NCBI RefSeq assembly: GCF_016526145.1
Contig: NZ_JADDUE010000022.1
Location: 1 to 36,656, forward strand
Direction of reading: 5' to 3'
Length of the DNA stretch: 36,656 bases
Source: Saccharopolyspora galaxeae
GTDB lineage: Bacteria; Actinomycetota; Actinomycetes; Mycobacteriales; Pseudonocardiaceae
Below are positions 24,593 to 35,738 of the stretch, piece after piece (positions within the stretch are counted from its first letter, which is position 1; each line of letters begins with the position of its first letter). A model generated the notes under the pieces. The model was given only the letters and a program-made list of their open reading frames with translations, was not told where the DNA came from and did no database searches. A program made the translations under genes and the position numbers.

Positions 24593-24606
24593 GTGATCGA
24601 CGTCAC
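24593..24606. promoter_or_regulatory. Crp-type palindrome upstream of the cyclase-like gene
   Basis: GTGATCGACGTCAC is a perfect GTGA-N6-TCAC palindrome, the core of the Crp-family site. It abuts the Crp/Fnr stop codon and lies about 83 nt before the cyclase-like ATG. The recognition helix of the neighbouring regulator differs from that of E. coli Crp, so binding by that protein is a hypothesis. Confidence 0.45.
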
Positions 24607-25277
24607 TATTGGCGGGAGCTTTGCACGTGCCGGCTCAGCGCGTCCACGTCCAGCAGGTGCACGCCGCCCGGCTCGGTGCGCAGCAAGCCCTCCGCGCGGA
24701 AGTCCGCCAGGCTCGCCGCCACCGAACTCCTTGCCACGCCGAGGAGTTCGGCCAGGTCGTGCTGGTAGAGCGGGACGAAACCCGCGGTGTCGCTGACCGC
24801 GACGAGCCGGCACAGCAGCCACGCGACCTTGGCCTTCACCGGAACACCGGCGAGTTCGGAGACCATGCTGCTGTTCGACCGCAGCTTCATGCTCAGGTAG
24901 CTGGTCAACATCTGATCCAACCTGCGGCGGTGCAGGAACGCCGTGAACTCGGCGTCCCGCAGCACGTGCGCCCGCACGTCGGTGACCGCGTAAACGCTGG
25001 CCGACCTCGGCTGCCGGTCCACCACTGCGAACTCGCCCAACGTGTCGCCGGGCCCGCGCACCGCGAGCAGCACCTGCCCGCGGTCCGGGCGGGCGGCGAC
25101 GACCTTGCACACCCCGCGGACCACGGCCAGCACGTGGTGGCCCTCTTCGCCTTGGTTGAGCACCGTCTGCCCGGGCTCGAAGCGGGCCTGGGTGCCGATG
25201 TCCAGCAGTGCGCGCCAATTCTGCGGACCGAGGTGGTCGCGGAAGCTGCGGTAACCGGGGGAGGGTGGGAAGGCCAC
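24606..25277 (-). CDS. Crp/Fnr-family transcriptional regulator
   Basis: A 223-residue regulator with an N-terminal cyclic-nucleotide-binding beta-roll (about 15-125), a dimerisation helix (about 118-145) and a C-terminal winged HTH (about 165-210). The phosphate-binding cassette reads GEFAVVDRQPRSAS (Gly81, Glu82, Arg91, Ser92), so ligand binding is plausible. The recognition helix VARSSVAASLADF keeps the Arg but has Ser and Ala where E. coli Crp has Glu181 and Arg185. No Fnr-type cysteine cluster is present. GTG 25277 has no clear RBS and may be leaderless or wrongly placed. It is divergent from tmk and first in the leftward group with the cyclase-like gene, a pairing that suggests it reads the cyclase product. 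Confidence 0.9.
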   Translation of the reverse strand: MAFPPSPGYRSFRDHLGPQNWRALLDIGTQARFEPGQTVLNQGEEGHHVLAVVRGVCKVVAARPDRGQVLLAVRGPGDTLGEFAVVDRQPRSASVYAVTDVRAHVLRDAEFTAFLHRRRLDQMLTSYLSMKLRSNSSMVSELAGVPVKAKVAWLLCRLVAVSDTAGFVPLYQHDLAELLGVARSSVAASLADFRAEGLLRTEPGGVHLLDVDALSRHVQSSRQ

Positions 25278-25365
25278 GGACGGTCAGTGTGCTGCACGCC
25301 GATCGGCAAGTGAATGATCTTCGAGTCAGCGCAACCCTAATGGCGGCGTACGCGCGGGCGCTGCG

Positions 25366-25371
25366 TATCGT
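25366..25371 (+). promoter_or_regulatory. Possible -10 box giving a leaderless tmk transcript
   Basis: TATCGT lies 8 nt before the tmk GTG and no RBS is visible, so transcription may start at or next to the start codon. No clear -35 is seen. Confidence 0.35.
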
Positions 25372-25379
25372 TTCCCGGC

Positions 25380-26021
25380 GTGGGGCGGCTCATCGTGATC
25401 GAAGGAATGGACGGCGCGGGCAAGCGCACGCTCGCCGAAGGTCTCGGTGCACAGCTGCGGGCGCGCGGGTTTTCCTCGTCGCACGCCGCATTTCCCCGCT
25501 ACGACACCGATGTGCACGCCGAACTGGTGCGGGAGGCGCTGCACGGCGCGCACGGTGATCTCGGTGCATCCGTGTACGGGATGGCGGTGCTCTACGCCCT
25601 GGACCGCCGCGGCGCCGTCGAAGCGCTGCGCGCGCAGCTCGCCGAGCACGACATCGTGCTGCTGGACCGCTACGTCGCATCGAACGCCGCCTACGGCGCG
25701 GCCCGCTTGCGCCAAGGCGCGGACGGCGAGTTCGTGCGCTGGGTCCACGAGCTGGAGGTCGAGCGCTTCGCCGCGCCCCGCCCCGACCTGCAACTGCTGC
25801 TGAACGTGCCGGCCACCGTCGCGGCCGATCGCGCCGAACACCGCGAACGCCGCGAGCAGGACCGCGACCGCGACAGCTTCGAGTCGGACGCCCCGCTGCA
25901 GCAGCGCGTCGGCGAGGTCTACGCGCAACTCGCCGAATCCGGGTGGTGGTCGCCGTGGCTCGTGGTCGACGGCAGCGACCGGCCGGACTACGCCGAGCTG
26001 GCCAGTTTGCTCACCCGCTGA
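25380..26021 (+). CDS. tmk: Thymidylate kinase
   Basis: Phosphorylates dTMP to dTDP for DNA synthesis. The 213-residue protein has the P-loop EGMDGAGKRT (Gly9 to Thr17, Lys15 catalytic), with Arg after GK as in mycobacterial Tmk. LLDRYVASNAAYGAARL is the DR(Y/H) substrate motif, and the Arg/Asp-rich DRAEHRERREQDRDR stretch forms the LID. GTG 25380 is the first codon that keeps the P-loop strand. It lies upstream of mtrA, as Rv3247c does in M. tuberculosis. Confidence 0.93.
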   Translation: MGRLIVIEGMDGAGKRTLAEGLGAQLRARGFSSSHAAFPRYDTDVHAELVREALHGAHGDLGASVYGMAVLYALDRRGAVEALRAQLAEHDIVLLDRYVASNAAYGAARLRQGADGEFVRWVHELEVERFAAPRPDLQLLLNVPATVAADRAEHRERREQDRDRDSFESDAPLQQRVGEVYAQLAESGWWSPWLVVDGSDRPDYAELASLLTR

Positions 26022-26131
26022 CCCGGACTCGCCCGTTCGGCGGTACACCTCGCTCGCGGTTCGGTGCATACCCGGCGACCTGCGGTGACGATCGACGGGT
26101 GGTGCAAGACCCGGGAGTGAGAAGTGCAACC

Positions 26132-26818
26132 ATGTGGGGCATGAAGGCGCGCGTGCTCGTGGTGGACGACGATCCGGCCCTGGCCGAAATGCTGACCATC
26201 GTCCTGCGCGGCGAAGGGTTCGAGACCGCCGTGGTCAGCGACGGCACCAAGGCGATGCCCGCGCTGCGCGAACTCAAACCGGACCTGGTGCTGCTGGACC
26301 TGATGCTGCCCGGGATGAACGGCATCGACGTGTGCAAGGCGATCCGCACCGAGTCCGTGGTGCCGATCGTGATGCTCACCGCCAAGAGCGACACCGTGGA
26401 CGTCGTGCTGGGGCTGGAATCCGGCGCCGACGACTACGTGGTCAAGCCGTTCAAGCCGAAGGAGCTCGTCGCCCGGCTGCGCGCCCGGCTGCGCCGCACC
26501 GACGCCGAACCGGCCGAGGTGCTGGCCATCGGCGACCTCAGCATCGACGTGCCCGGCCACGAGGTCACCCGCGAGGGAGTGCCGATAGCGCTGACCCCGC
26601 TGGAGTTCGATCTGCTGGTCGCGCTGGCCCGCAAGCCGCGCCAGGTGTTCACCCGCGAGGTCCTGCTGGAGCAGGTCTGGGGTTACCGGCACGCCGCCGA
26701 CACCCGCCTGGTGAACGTCCACGTGCAGCGGCTGCGGTCCAAAGTGGAAACCGACCCGGAGCGCCCGGAGGTGGTCCTGACGGTGCGCGGCGTCGGGTAC
26801 AAGGCAGGACCGCCGTGA
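26132..26818 (+). CDS. mtrA: Response regulator MtrA
   Basis: OmpR/PhoB-family response regulator of the essential actinobacterial MtrAB system, which couples the cell cycle, cell-wall turnover and osmotic response. It has 228 residues, the same as M. tuberculosis MtrA. The receiver domain has the acidic pocket VVDDDP, phospho-acceptor Asp56 in LVLLDLMLPGMNGIDV and the AKSDTVDVVLGLESGADDY block with the conserved Lys in VKPFKPKELVAR. The C-terminal winged helix shows LTPLEFDLLVALARKPRQVF and TRLVNVHVQRLRSKVE. ATG 26132 gives MWGMKARVL, aligning with mycobacterial MDTMRQRIL; ATG 26141 is an alternative. mtrB follows after 34 nt. Confidence 0.97.
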   Translation: MWGMKARVLVVDDDPALAEMLTIVLRGEGFETAVVSDGTKAMPALRELKPDLVLLDLMLPGMNGIDVCKAIRTESVVPIVMLTAKSDTVDVVLGLESGADDYVVKPFKPKELVARLRARLRRTDAEPAEVLAIGDLSIDVPGHEVTREGVPIALTPLEFDLLVALARKPRQVFTREVLLEQVWGYRHAADTRLVNVHVQRLRSKVETDPERPEVVLTVRGVGYKAGPP

Positions 26819-26852
26819 CCGCCCGCCGCGTGGTCCGAACAGGACTGTCGCG

Positions 26853-28613
26853 GTGAGCGGGCGGACCGTGCGCGCGAAGGCGGCGCTGCGCGAGCGGGCG
26901 CTGCTGCTGCGCGGTGAACTCCGCGAGCGCTGGCAGCGGTTCGAGCTGCTGTGGCGCCGCTCGATGCAGCTGCGCGTGGTCGTGAGCACCTTGGCGCTGT
27001 CGTCCGCGGTGATCTTCGTGCTGGGCATGGTGCTGCTGACGCAGATCACCTACCAGCTGCTGGAGGCCAAGGAGCGCGCCGCGACCTCGCAGGTCCGAAG
27101 CAGCGTGGGGGTGCTGGAGCGGGAGCTGACCGCGGTCGACCCGAACTCGGACGACGTTTCCGAGCAGCTGGAGCAGGCGCTGAACCGGCTCACCACCCCG
27201 AACTCCGGCCGGTCCACCGGCCAGCCCGTGGCAGGCGTTTTCGACCCGGTGCTGGTGGACGGTTCGTCCGCGGCCCCGGGCCGGCCGCAACCGGCCGCGG
27301 GACCGATCGGTGACGTGCCCGGTGAGCTGCGGCGGTTCGTCGAACGCGGCCAGCTCGCCCGCCAGATCACCACCGTCTCCCGCGGGCCGAACCAGGTGAC
27401 GATGCTGGTGGTCGGCACTCCGGTCGGCAGCTCCACCCGCTCGCTGCAGGCGTACCTGCTGTTCCCGCTCAGCGCGGAGCAGCGCACGCTCGACGTCGTG
27501 CAGAGCACGCTGCTGATCGGCGGGCTCGTGCTGGTGGTGCTGCTCGGCGCGATCACCAACCTGGTCACCCGCCAGGTGGTGCGCCCGGTGCGGCAGGCCG
27601 CGCAGAACGCGGCGCGGCTCGCCGACGGCGACCTCGACCAGCGGATGCGGGTGATCGGCGAGGACGACGTGGCCCGGCTGGCCGAGTCGTTCAACGAGAT
27701 GGCCGACAGCCTCAAGCAGCAGATCCAGCAGCTGGAGGAGTTCGGCCAGCTGCAACGCCGGTTCACCTCGGACGTCTCGCACGAACTGCGCACCCCGCTG
27801 ACCACGGTCCGGATGGCCGCCGACGTGCTGCACGCCTCCCGCGAGCAGTTCCCGGCCGGGCTGGCGCGCTCCACCGAGCTGCTGGTCGACGAACTGGACC
27901 GGTTCGAGGCGCTGCTGGCCGACCTGCTGGAGATCTCCCGGCTGGATGCCGGGGTCGCCGAGCTCTCGCCGGAACCGCTGCACCTGCCCGAGATCGTGCA
28001 GGGCGCGGTCGATTCGGTGCGCGCCATCGCCGAGACCAGCGGTGTCCCGCTGCGGGTGGAGGTGCCCGGCGAGAACCAGGACCTCAACCTCGTCGCCGAC
28101 GCGCGGCGGCTGGAGCGGATCGTGCGCAACCTCGTCGCCAACGCCATCGACCACGCCGAGGGCGGTCCGGTGGAGATCCGCTTCGGCTCCGGCGAGGACG
28201 CGGTCGCGGTGAGCATCCGCGACTACGGCGTCGGTCTGCGGCCCGGCGAGGCGGACCTGGTGTTCACCCGGTTCTGGCGCGCCGACCCGTCCCGCAACCG
28301 CCGCACCGGCGGCACCGGGCTGGGCCTGTCGATCAGCTCCGAGGACGCCCGGCTGCACGGCGGCGCCCTGGACGCCTGGGGCGAACCGGGCGCCGGGTCC
28401 TGCTTCCGGCTCACGCTGCCGCGGACGCCCGGGCAGGAGTTCGCCGAAAGCCCGCTGTCGTTGCCGGTCAGCCGCCGGATCGCCGCCCCGGGCGCGCTGC
28501 TGGCCCGCACCGTCGACGCGCCCAAGGAACTGGAGGCAGGCGAAGCCGAGGTCACCGACACCGGCCCGGCGCGGCTGTCCGAACCGGAACGTTCTCGGGA
28601 GGAGATCCGGTGA
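26853..28613 (+). CDS. mtrB: Sensor histidine kinase MtrB
   Basis: Membrane partner of MtrA. In 586 residues: helix 1 about 40-64, an extracytoplasmic domain to about 215 with a proline/alanine-rich stretch, helix 2 about 218-237, HAMP about 238-290, and the H-box FTSDVSHELRTPLTTV with phospho-acceptor His310. The ATPase domain has the N-box NLVANAIDHAEGG (about 425), DYGVGL and GGTGLGLS. After the kinase a disordered tail of about 70 residues continues to the end. GTG 26853 starts it, without a strong RBS, 34 nt after mtrA. Its stop overlaps the lpqB start by four bases (GTGA). Confidence 0.96.
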   Translation: MSGRTVRAKAALRERALLLRGELRERWQRFELLWRRSMQLRVVVSTLALSSAVIFVLGMVLLTQITYQLLEAKERAATSQVRSSVGVLERELTAVDPNSDDVSEQLEQALNRLTTPNSGRSTGQPVAGVFDPVLVDGSSAAPGRPQPAAGPIGDVPGELRRFVERGQLARQITTVSRGPNQVTMLVVGTPVGSSTRSLQAYLLFPLSAEQRTLDVVQSTLLIGGLVLVVLLGAITNLVTRQVVRPVRQAAQNAARLADGDLDQRMRVIGEDDVARLAESFNEMADSLKQQIQQLEEFGQLQRRFTSDVSHELRTPLTTVRMAADVLHASREQFPAGLARSTELLVDELDRFEALLADLLEISRLDAGVAELSPEPLHLPEIVQGAVDSVRAIAETSGVPLRVEVPGENQDLNLVADARRLERIVRNLVANAIDHAEGGPVEIRFGSGEDAVAVSIRDYGVGLRPGEADLVFTRFWRADPSRNRRTGGTGLGLSISSEDARLHGGALDAWGEPGAGSCFRLTLPRTPGQEFAESPLSLPVSRRIAAPGALLARTVDAPKELEAGEAEVTDTGPARLSEPERSREEIR

Positions 28614-30334
28614 CCGGCCGTGGACTCGTCGCGCTGTTGCTGGCCGTGCTGCCGATGACCGCGTGCGCCTCGATCCCGGAAAGCTCCGACCCGGTCGCGG
28701 TGTGGCCGATGGAGGAGGGCAGCAGCCCGGTTTCGATCAAGCCGCCGCCGAAGGGCGTGGACCCGCTGGACATCGTGCGCAGGTTCGTCGACTCCGGGGC
28801 GACTCCGGAAAGCGACTACGAGGCGGGCAGGCTGCACCTGACCGATGCCGCGCGGCGGGCCTGGCGGCCGTCGAACTCGCTCATGATCGTCGACGACGTG
28901 GACACCATCCCGGTACCGCCGGTGCCGAACCAGCCGGCGAACGTGCAGCTGGTGAGCCTGCAGGCGGACAAAGTCGGGCACCTGCGCCCGGACTCGTCGT
29001 TCGCCCCGGACAGCGGGCCGTACCAGGTGCAGCTGCGGGTCGAGCGGGATGCCGAAGGGCAGTGGCGGATCGCCTCGCCGCCGCCGGAGATGGTGCTCAG
29101 CCGCAGCTCGTTCAAGCAGGACTACATGCAGGTGCCGATCTACTTCGTCGACCACGAGCGCTCCCGGGTCGTGCCCGACCTGCGCTACGTCGTCTCGAAA
29201 CCGGAGAGCACGCTGCCGCGGCGGGTGATCGAACTGCTCACCGCAGGGCCGTCGGAGGGCTTCCGCGGCGCCATGTACAGCGAGCTGCCGCCCGGTACCG
29301 ACCCGAAGACCAACGTCAGCGAGGCCGACGACGCCGCACTGGTGGTCAACTTCAGCGAGCTCGGGGACCTGCCGCCGGAGACGCGGCGGCTGATCGCCGC
29401 GCAGGTCGTGCTGTCGCTGCAGACGGTCAGCAAGGCGCGGGTGCGGTTGCAGGAGGAGGGCGTGCCGCTGCTGCCGGACAAGCAGGAACTGCGGCCCACC
29501 GACGTCGTCTCCTACGAGAGCGCGAACGCGGTGAATCCGGAGCTGCCCGGTCTGGCGGTCGCCGACGAGCGGCTTTACGCGCTGGATCGGCCGGCCCGGC
29601 CGATCCCCGGACCGGCGGGAGCGGGTGCTCAGTACAAGGTCGTGGAGGCCGCCCAGTCCGCCGACGGCGGGCAGCTCGCCGCGGTCACCCGCACCGCAGG
29701 CGGCGTCGAGCTGCGCGTCGGTCCCTACGGCGAGGCGATGCCCGCGGTCGGCTTGCCCGGCAACTTCATGAGCAGGCCCAGCTGGCGCGGCGAGAACGAG
29801 GTCTGGGCCGTGGTCAACGGCCGCGACGTGTACCGCGCGGTGCGCAATGGCGGGTCGTGGACCGCAGCACCGGTGGACATCTCCGAGTTCGGCCGGGTCG
29901 GGGACATCAAGGAGTTGCGGCTGTCCCGCGACGGAACCCGGGCTGCGGCCGTGGTCGACGGCCGGTTGGTCGTCGCGGGCGTGGTGGAGAAGGACGGGCG
30001 GTTCGCGCTGCGGCACCCGGTGCAGCTGGGCGCGTACACGAACATCACCGGGGTCGACTGGCTCACGGACCGTTCGCTGGTGGCCACCACCGACAGCAAC
30101 TCCTCGCCGGTCATGAAGGTGTCGGTGGACGGCTTCGAGTGGAACGAGTACGCCTCGGCGAACCTGAACCAGCCGGTGACCGCCGTGACCGTGGGGCCGG
30201 GACGCCGGGTCGTGGTCTCCGACCAGAGCGGGTTGTGGGAGGCCGGGGAGTCGGACCCGGTGTGGAGCCTGCTGGACGGGTGGCAGCTGTTGCCCGGGCA
30301 GAGCGGCGGTTCCATCCCGTTCTTCCCCGGCTGA
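28610..30334 (+). CDS. lpqB: Lipoprotein LpqB
   Basis: Lipoprotein that associates with MtrB and modulates MtrA signalling. The 574-residue protein (583 in M. tuberculosis) has a signal peptide ending in a lipobox-like PMTAC, with Cys19 as lipidation site; Met stands at the usual Leu position. A GerMN-like domain (about 170-300, RRVIELLTAGPSEG) is followed by a beta-propeller (about 310-570) with repeated blades such as SRPSWRGENEVWAVV. The RBS GGGAGGAG precedes GTG 28610, and the overlap with mtrB shows a coupled mtrA-mtrB-lpqB operon. Confidence 0.95.
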   Translation: MTGRGLVALLLAVLPMTACASIPESSDPVAVWPMEEGSSPVSIKPPPKGVDPLDIVRRFVDSGATPESDYEAGRLHLTDAARRAWRPSNSLMIVDDVDTIPVPPVPNQPANVQLVSLQADKVGHLRPDSSFAPDSGPYQVQLRVERDAEGQWRIASPPPEMVLSRSSFKQDYMQVPIYFVDHERSRVVPDLRYVVSKPESTLPRRVIELLTAGPSEGFRGAMYSELPPGTDPKTNVSEADDAALVVNFSELGDLPPETRRLIAAQVVLSLQTVSKARVRLQEEGVPLLPDKQELRPTDVVSYESANAVNPELPGLAVADERLYALDRPARPIPGPAGAGAQYKVVEAAQSADGGQLAAVTRTAGGVELRVGPYGEAMPAVGLPGNFMSRPSWRGENEVWAVVNGRDVYRAVRNGGSWTAAPVDISEFGRVGDIKELRLSRDGTRAAAVVDGRLVVAGVVEKDGRFALRHPVQLGAYTNITGVDWLTDRSLVATTDSNSSPVMKVSVDGFEWNEYASANLNQPVTAVTVGPGRRVVVSDQSGLWEAGESDPVWSLLDGWQLLPGQSGGSIPFFPG

Positions 30335-30408
30335 TCCGGCTTCTGACCGACCTGTTTTCCGGCTGGACCGGCATTCCCGGCTGACCTGGCGTTTCCGGCC
30401 GGCCCGGT
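30323..30408 (+). repeat. Degenerate 18-bp repeats spanning the lpqB 3' end
   Basis: Four related 18-bp units of the form TTCCCGGCTGACCTGGC: 30323-30340 (over the lpqB stop), then after a 14-nt gap 30355-30372, 30373-30390 and 30391-30408. They fill most of the gap before comF. Confidence 0.5.
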
Positions 30409-30475
30409 CCGGAGCCGCGGGCGTGCGCCGACACGCGCGGGTGAGTCGGCCCGGTGGATCGCGCACGATCCCGGC

Positions 30476-31306
30476 ATGACTCGATCGACATTGTCCGTGC
30501 GTCGACACGGGCCCCGAGGAGTGCGCGACCGCGCCTTCGGTGCTCCAGGCTTCTCCGGCTTGGCCACCGCGATTTCCGGCCTGGTGGACCTGATGCTGCC
30601 GCTGCGCTGCGCCGGATGCGGCACGCCCGGAATCAGCTGGTGCCGCGGCTGCGCCCGTGAACTCGGCGGGCCGCGCCGAGTGCACCGGGAGCTGCCCGCC
30701 ATCCCCGGAGCAGGACCCGACCCGCCGGTGTTCGCACTGGGCAAGTACCGCGGCGCGCCGCGCCGGGCGGTCGTGGCCTACAAGGCTTCCGGGCGTCGCG
30801 ACCTCGCCGAACCGTTCGGCCGAGCGCTCGCCGGTGGGCTCCGCGCGTTGCTCGATTGGGCGGAGTCGCTGCCCGCCGGTGCGGACCCCGCCGACCGGCC
30901 GTCTGGTTCCCGCGAGGGAGCGCACCTGCGGTCGCCTTGGTACGTGGTGCCTGCACCGTCTCGGACGATCACCTCCCGTCGCCGCGGCGGTGCGCACATG
31001 ACGCGCGTTGCGCACCGCGCCGTCGAGGAGCTGACCGCGCTCGGCCTGCACGCCTCGGTCGCGGACTGCCTGGTGATCCGTCCGGGAGCGCGCGACTCGG
31101 TCGGGCTCGACCCGGCACAGCGGCTGCACAACCTGAGCGGCCAGGTGCTCGCGCGGCCTTCCGGGCTACCTCCGCCCGGTGCCCCGGTTCTGCTCATCGA
31201 CGACGTCCTGACCAGCGGCGCGACTCTGGCGAGCTGCGCGCACGCGCTGTCCGCGGGAGGCGCTCCCACGACCGTGGCGCTGCTGCTGACCGCGACTCCG
31301 GGGTAA
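30476..31306 (+). CDS. ComF-family phosphoribosyltransferase-like protein
   Basis: A 276-residue protein of the ComF/GntX group, named from competence but of unclear role in actinomycetes. An N-terminal zinc ribbon has C45, C48, C56 and C59 (CAGCGTPGISWCRGC). The type I phosphoribosyltransferase fold follows, with VVPAPSRTITSRRRGGAHM in the middle and the PRPP loop VLLIDDVLTSGATL at 238-251. Homologues such as Rv3242c begin near the MLPLRCAGC-like segment, so the true start may be downstream (residues 36-40); ATG 30476 has no evident RBS. A disordered insert of about 20 residues (Pro/Ala/Gly) lies around 140-155. Confidence 0.88.
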   Translation: MTRSTLSVRRHGPRGVRDRAFGAPGFSGLATAISGLVDLMLPLRCAGCGTPGISWCRGCARELGGPRRVHRELPAIPGAGPDPPVFALGKYRGAPRRAVVAYKASGRRDLAEPFGRALAGGLRALLDWAESLPAGADPADRPSGSREGAHLRSPWYVVPAPSRTITSRRRGGAHMTRVAHRAVEELTALGLHASVADCLVIRPGARDSVGLDPAQRLHNLSGQVLARPSGLPPPGAPVLLIDDVLTSGATLASCAHALSAGGAPTTVALLLTATPG

Positions 31307-31756
31307 CTCGATCGGGCGTTGTCAGCTCGTACGGCGTGCGGGTGGAACTCAGCCCGGAACGCCATTCGTTGCTTGAGTGTGCGCAGTGCGGGCGGTACGA
31401 CGACCGAAGTGCAGTGTCACGACGGCACGTGGCGCCCCGTAGTCGAGAGCCGGGCTATGTTCGCCCGATGGAGTGAGACGTGGTCGACGTCGAAGTTCGC
31501 GCAAGCACCGTTCAGTGCGTCCCGCATTCGCCCTCTCAGCCGTGCTCATCACGCTGGGTGGTGGCTTGACGTCGCTCGTCCCGGGGTCTGTTACCCGATC
31601 TCGAATCAAGCTAACGTGCAGCACATTCAGCTGTACCCGGGCTGTGGGAAGGAGTGAAGAACCCATGTCCCTGGCACCGGAGGCGAGCTGATCGCGCCGC
31701 TGTTCCGGTGCCCCGTGCGCATCGACCACGGATTACGCGAGGAACGGAGGTCGTGA
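31307..31756 (+). promoter_or_regulatory. 450-bp gap before hpf with a sigma-A-type promoter
   Basis: Short open frames here have no RBS and no recognisable protein, so I treat the gap as non-coding. TTGACG (31566-31571), a 17-bp spacer and TGTTAC (31589-31594) form a good promoter, giving an hpf leader of about 155 nt. The hpf RBS GGAGG lies 6 nt before its ATG. Confidence 0.45.
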
Positions 31757-32503
31757 ATGGACATCGTCGTCAAGGGCCGTAACGTCGAGGTTCCCGAGCA
31801 CTACCGGGAGCACGTCGCGGAAAAGCTGGCCCGAGTGGAACGGTACGACAGAAAGACCATCCGGGCGGACGTGGAGCTCAACCACGAACGCAACCCGCGC
31901 CAGGCGAAGAACTGCCAGCGCGTCGAGATCACCGTCAAAGGGCGTGGCGGCGCCGTGCGCGCCGAGGCTTGCGCAGGCGACTTCTACTCCGCCCTCGACT
32001 CGGCGACGACCAAGCTGGAGAACCGGCTTCGCCGGATGCACGACCGCAGGAAGGTGCACTACGGGAAGCGCAACCCGATCTCCGTTGCGCAAGCGACCTC
32101 GGCCAACGCCGAGCAGACCGTCGCCACGGCGAATTCCGGCGGCGTCGGCCTGCTGGAAGCGCCCGCCGAAGCTGCTGCTTCGGCAGGGTCCGGACAACAG
32201 CGGGAAGCGGCCGACGTGCCGACTGCCGGCGATCCCGGCACGGAGGCGAGCAGCACCGCACCAGACCGCGCCGGGACCGTGCCCGAGCCGCGCTGGAGCG
32301 CGGAAACCCGCGAGGACGAACCAGGCCGGATCGTGCGGGAGAAGGAGCACCCGGCGACGCCGATGACCGTCGATCAAGCCCTCTACCAGATGGAGCTGGT
32401 CGGCCACGACTTCTACATGTTCTTCGACGCCGACACCGGGCGGCCGAGCGTGGTGTACCGGCGCAGAGGATTCGACTACGGGGTGATCCGACTCGCCTGC
32501 TGA
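31757..32503 (+). CDS. hpf: Long-form ribosome hibernation promoting factor
   Basis: Binds the 30S decoding region and drives 100S dimer formation, silencing ribosomes in stationary phase. The 248-residue protein has the N-terminal S30AE domain (about 1-105: MDIVVKGRNVEVPEHYREHV, with FYSALDSATTKLENRLRR) and the C-terminal dimerisation domain (about 190-248: MTVDQALYQMELVGHDFYMF, GFDYGVIRL). The Ala/Ser/Glu linker (about 115-188) is unusually long. The start has GGAGG. Next upstream of secA1, as Rv3241c is. Confidence 0.94.
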   Translation: MDIVVKGRNVEVPEHYREHVAEKLARVERYDRKTIRADVELNHERNPRQAKNCQRVEITVKGRGGAVRAEACAGDFYSALDSATTKLENRLRRMHDRRKVHYGKRNPISVAQATSANAEQTVATANSGGVGLLEAPAEAAASAGSGQQREAADVPTAGDPGTEASSTAPDRAGTVPEPRWSAETREDEPGRIVREKEHPATPMTVDQALYQMELVGHDFYMFFDADTGRPSVVYRRRGFDYGVIRLAC

Positions 32504-32602
32504 CCGAGCGGAGCCGGGCGCAGGCCGCGGCGGGACGCCGCAGGCAGGCATCGGCACCGCACCGGCCGTAGGCGACTCTGCGCCAAGGCCGGACCCCACT
32601 CG

Positions 32603-32640
32603 CCGTCCCCCGCGTACCGTGGTGCGCGGGGGACGGTTCA
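32603..32640 (+). terminator. Terminator after hpf
   Basis: A perfect 12-bp stem CCGTCCCCCGCG/CGCGGGGGACGG (32603-32614 with 32625-32636) that can extend inwards through ACC/GGT, followed by TTCA. It separates hpf from secA1. Confidence 0.75.
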
Positions 32641-32700
32641 CGTTCAGCGGCGCCACGCCCAGCCGTTGTGATCGAACGCCGCCCCTGCAACCGGCTCTAA

Positions 32701-32706
32701 TACGAT
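32701..32706 (+). promoter_or_regulatory. Possible -10 of secA1
   Basis: TACGAT matches the actinobacterial -10 and would start transcription about 48 nt before the chosen ATG. No convincing -35 precedes it. Confidence 0.4.
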
Positions 32707-32760
32707 GACCATAAGGCGTCCGTGACGGACGCATCACGATCAGCTAGTGAGGTCGACCGG

Positions 32761-35661
<2,901 letters not shown>

Positions 35662-35686
35662 ACGTCGCCTGACGCACGAACATTCC

Positions 35687-35715
35687 CTGCCCCGCGCTCG
35701 AGGAGCGCGGGGCAG
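35687..35715 (+). terminator. Terminator after secA1
   Basis: A perfect 13-bp stem CTGCCCCGCGCTC/GAGCGCGGGGCAG (35687-35699 with 35703-35715, loop GAG) 25 nt past the secA1 stop. The T-tract is weak. It lies in a convergent gap and could serve both strands. Confidence 0.78.
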
Positions 35716-35738
35716 CGGTGTGTCCGGGCCTGGACCTC

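Noticed and set aside
31319-31657. 112-residue plus-strand frame between comF and hpf
   Set aside because: No RBS, no recognisable family, and it covers the predicted hpf promoter.
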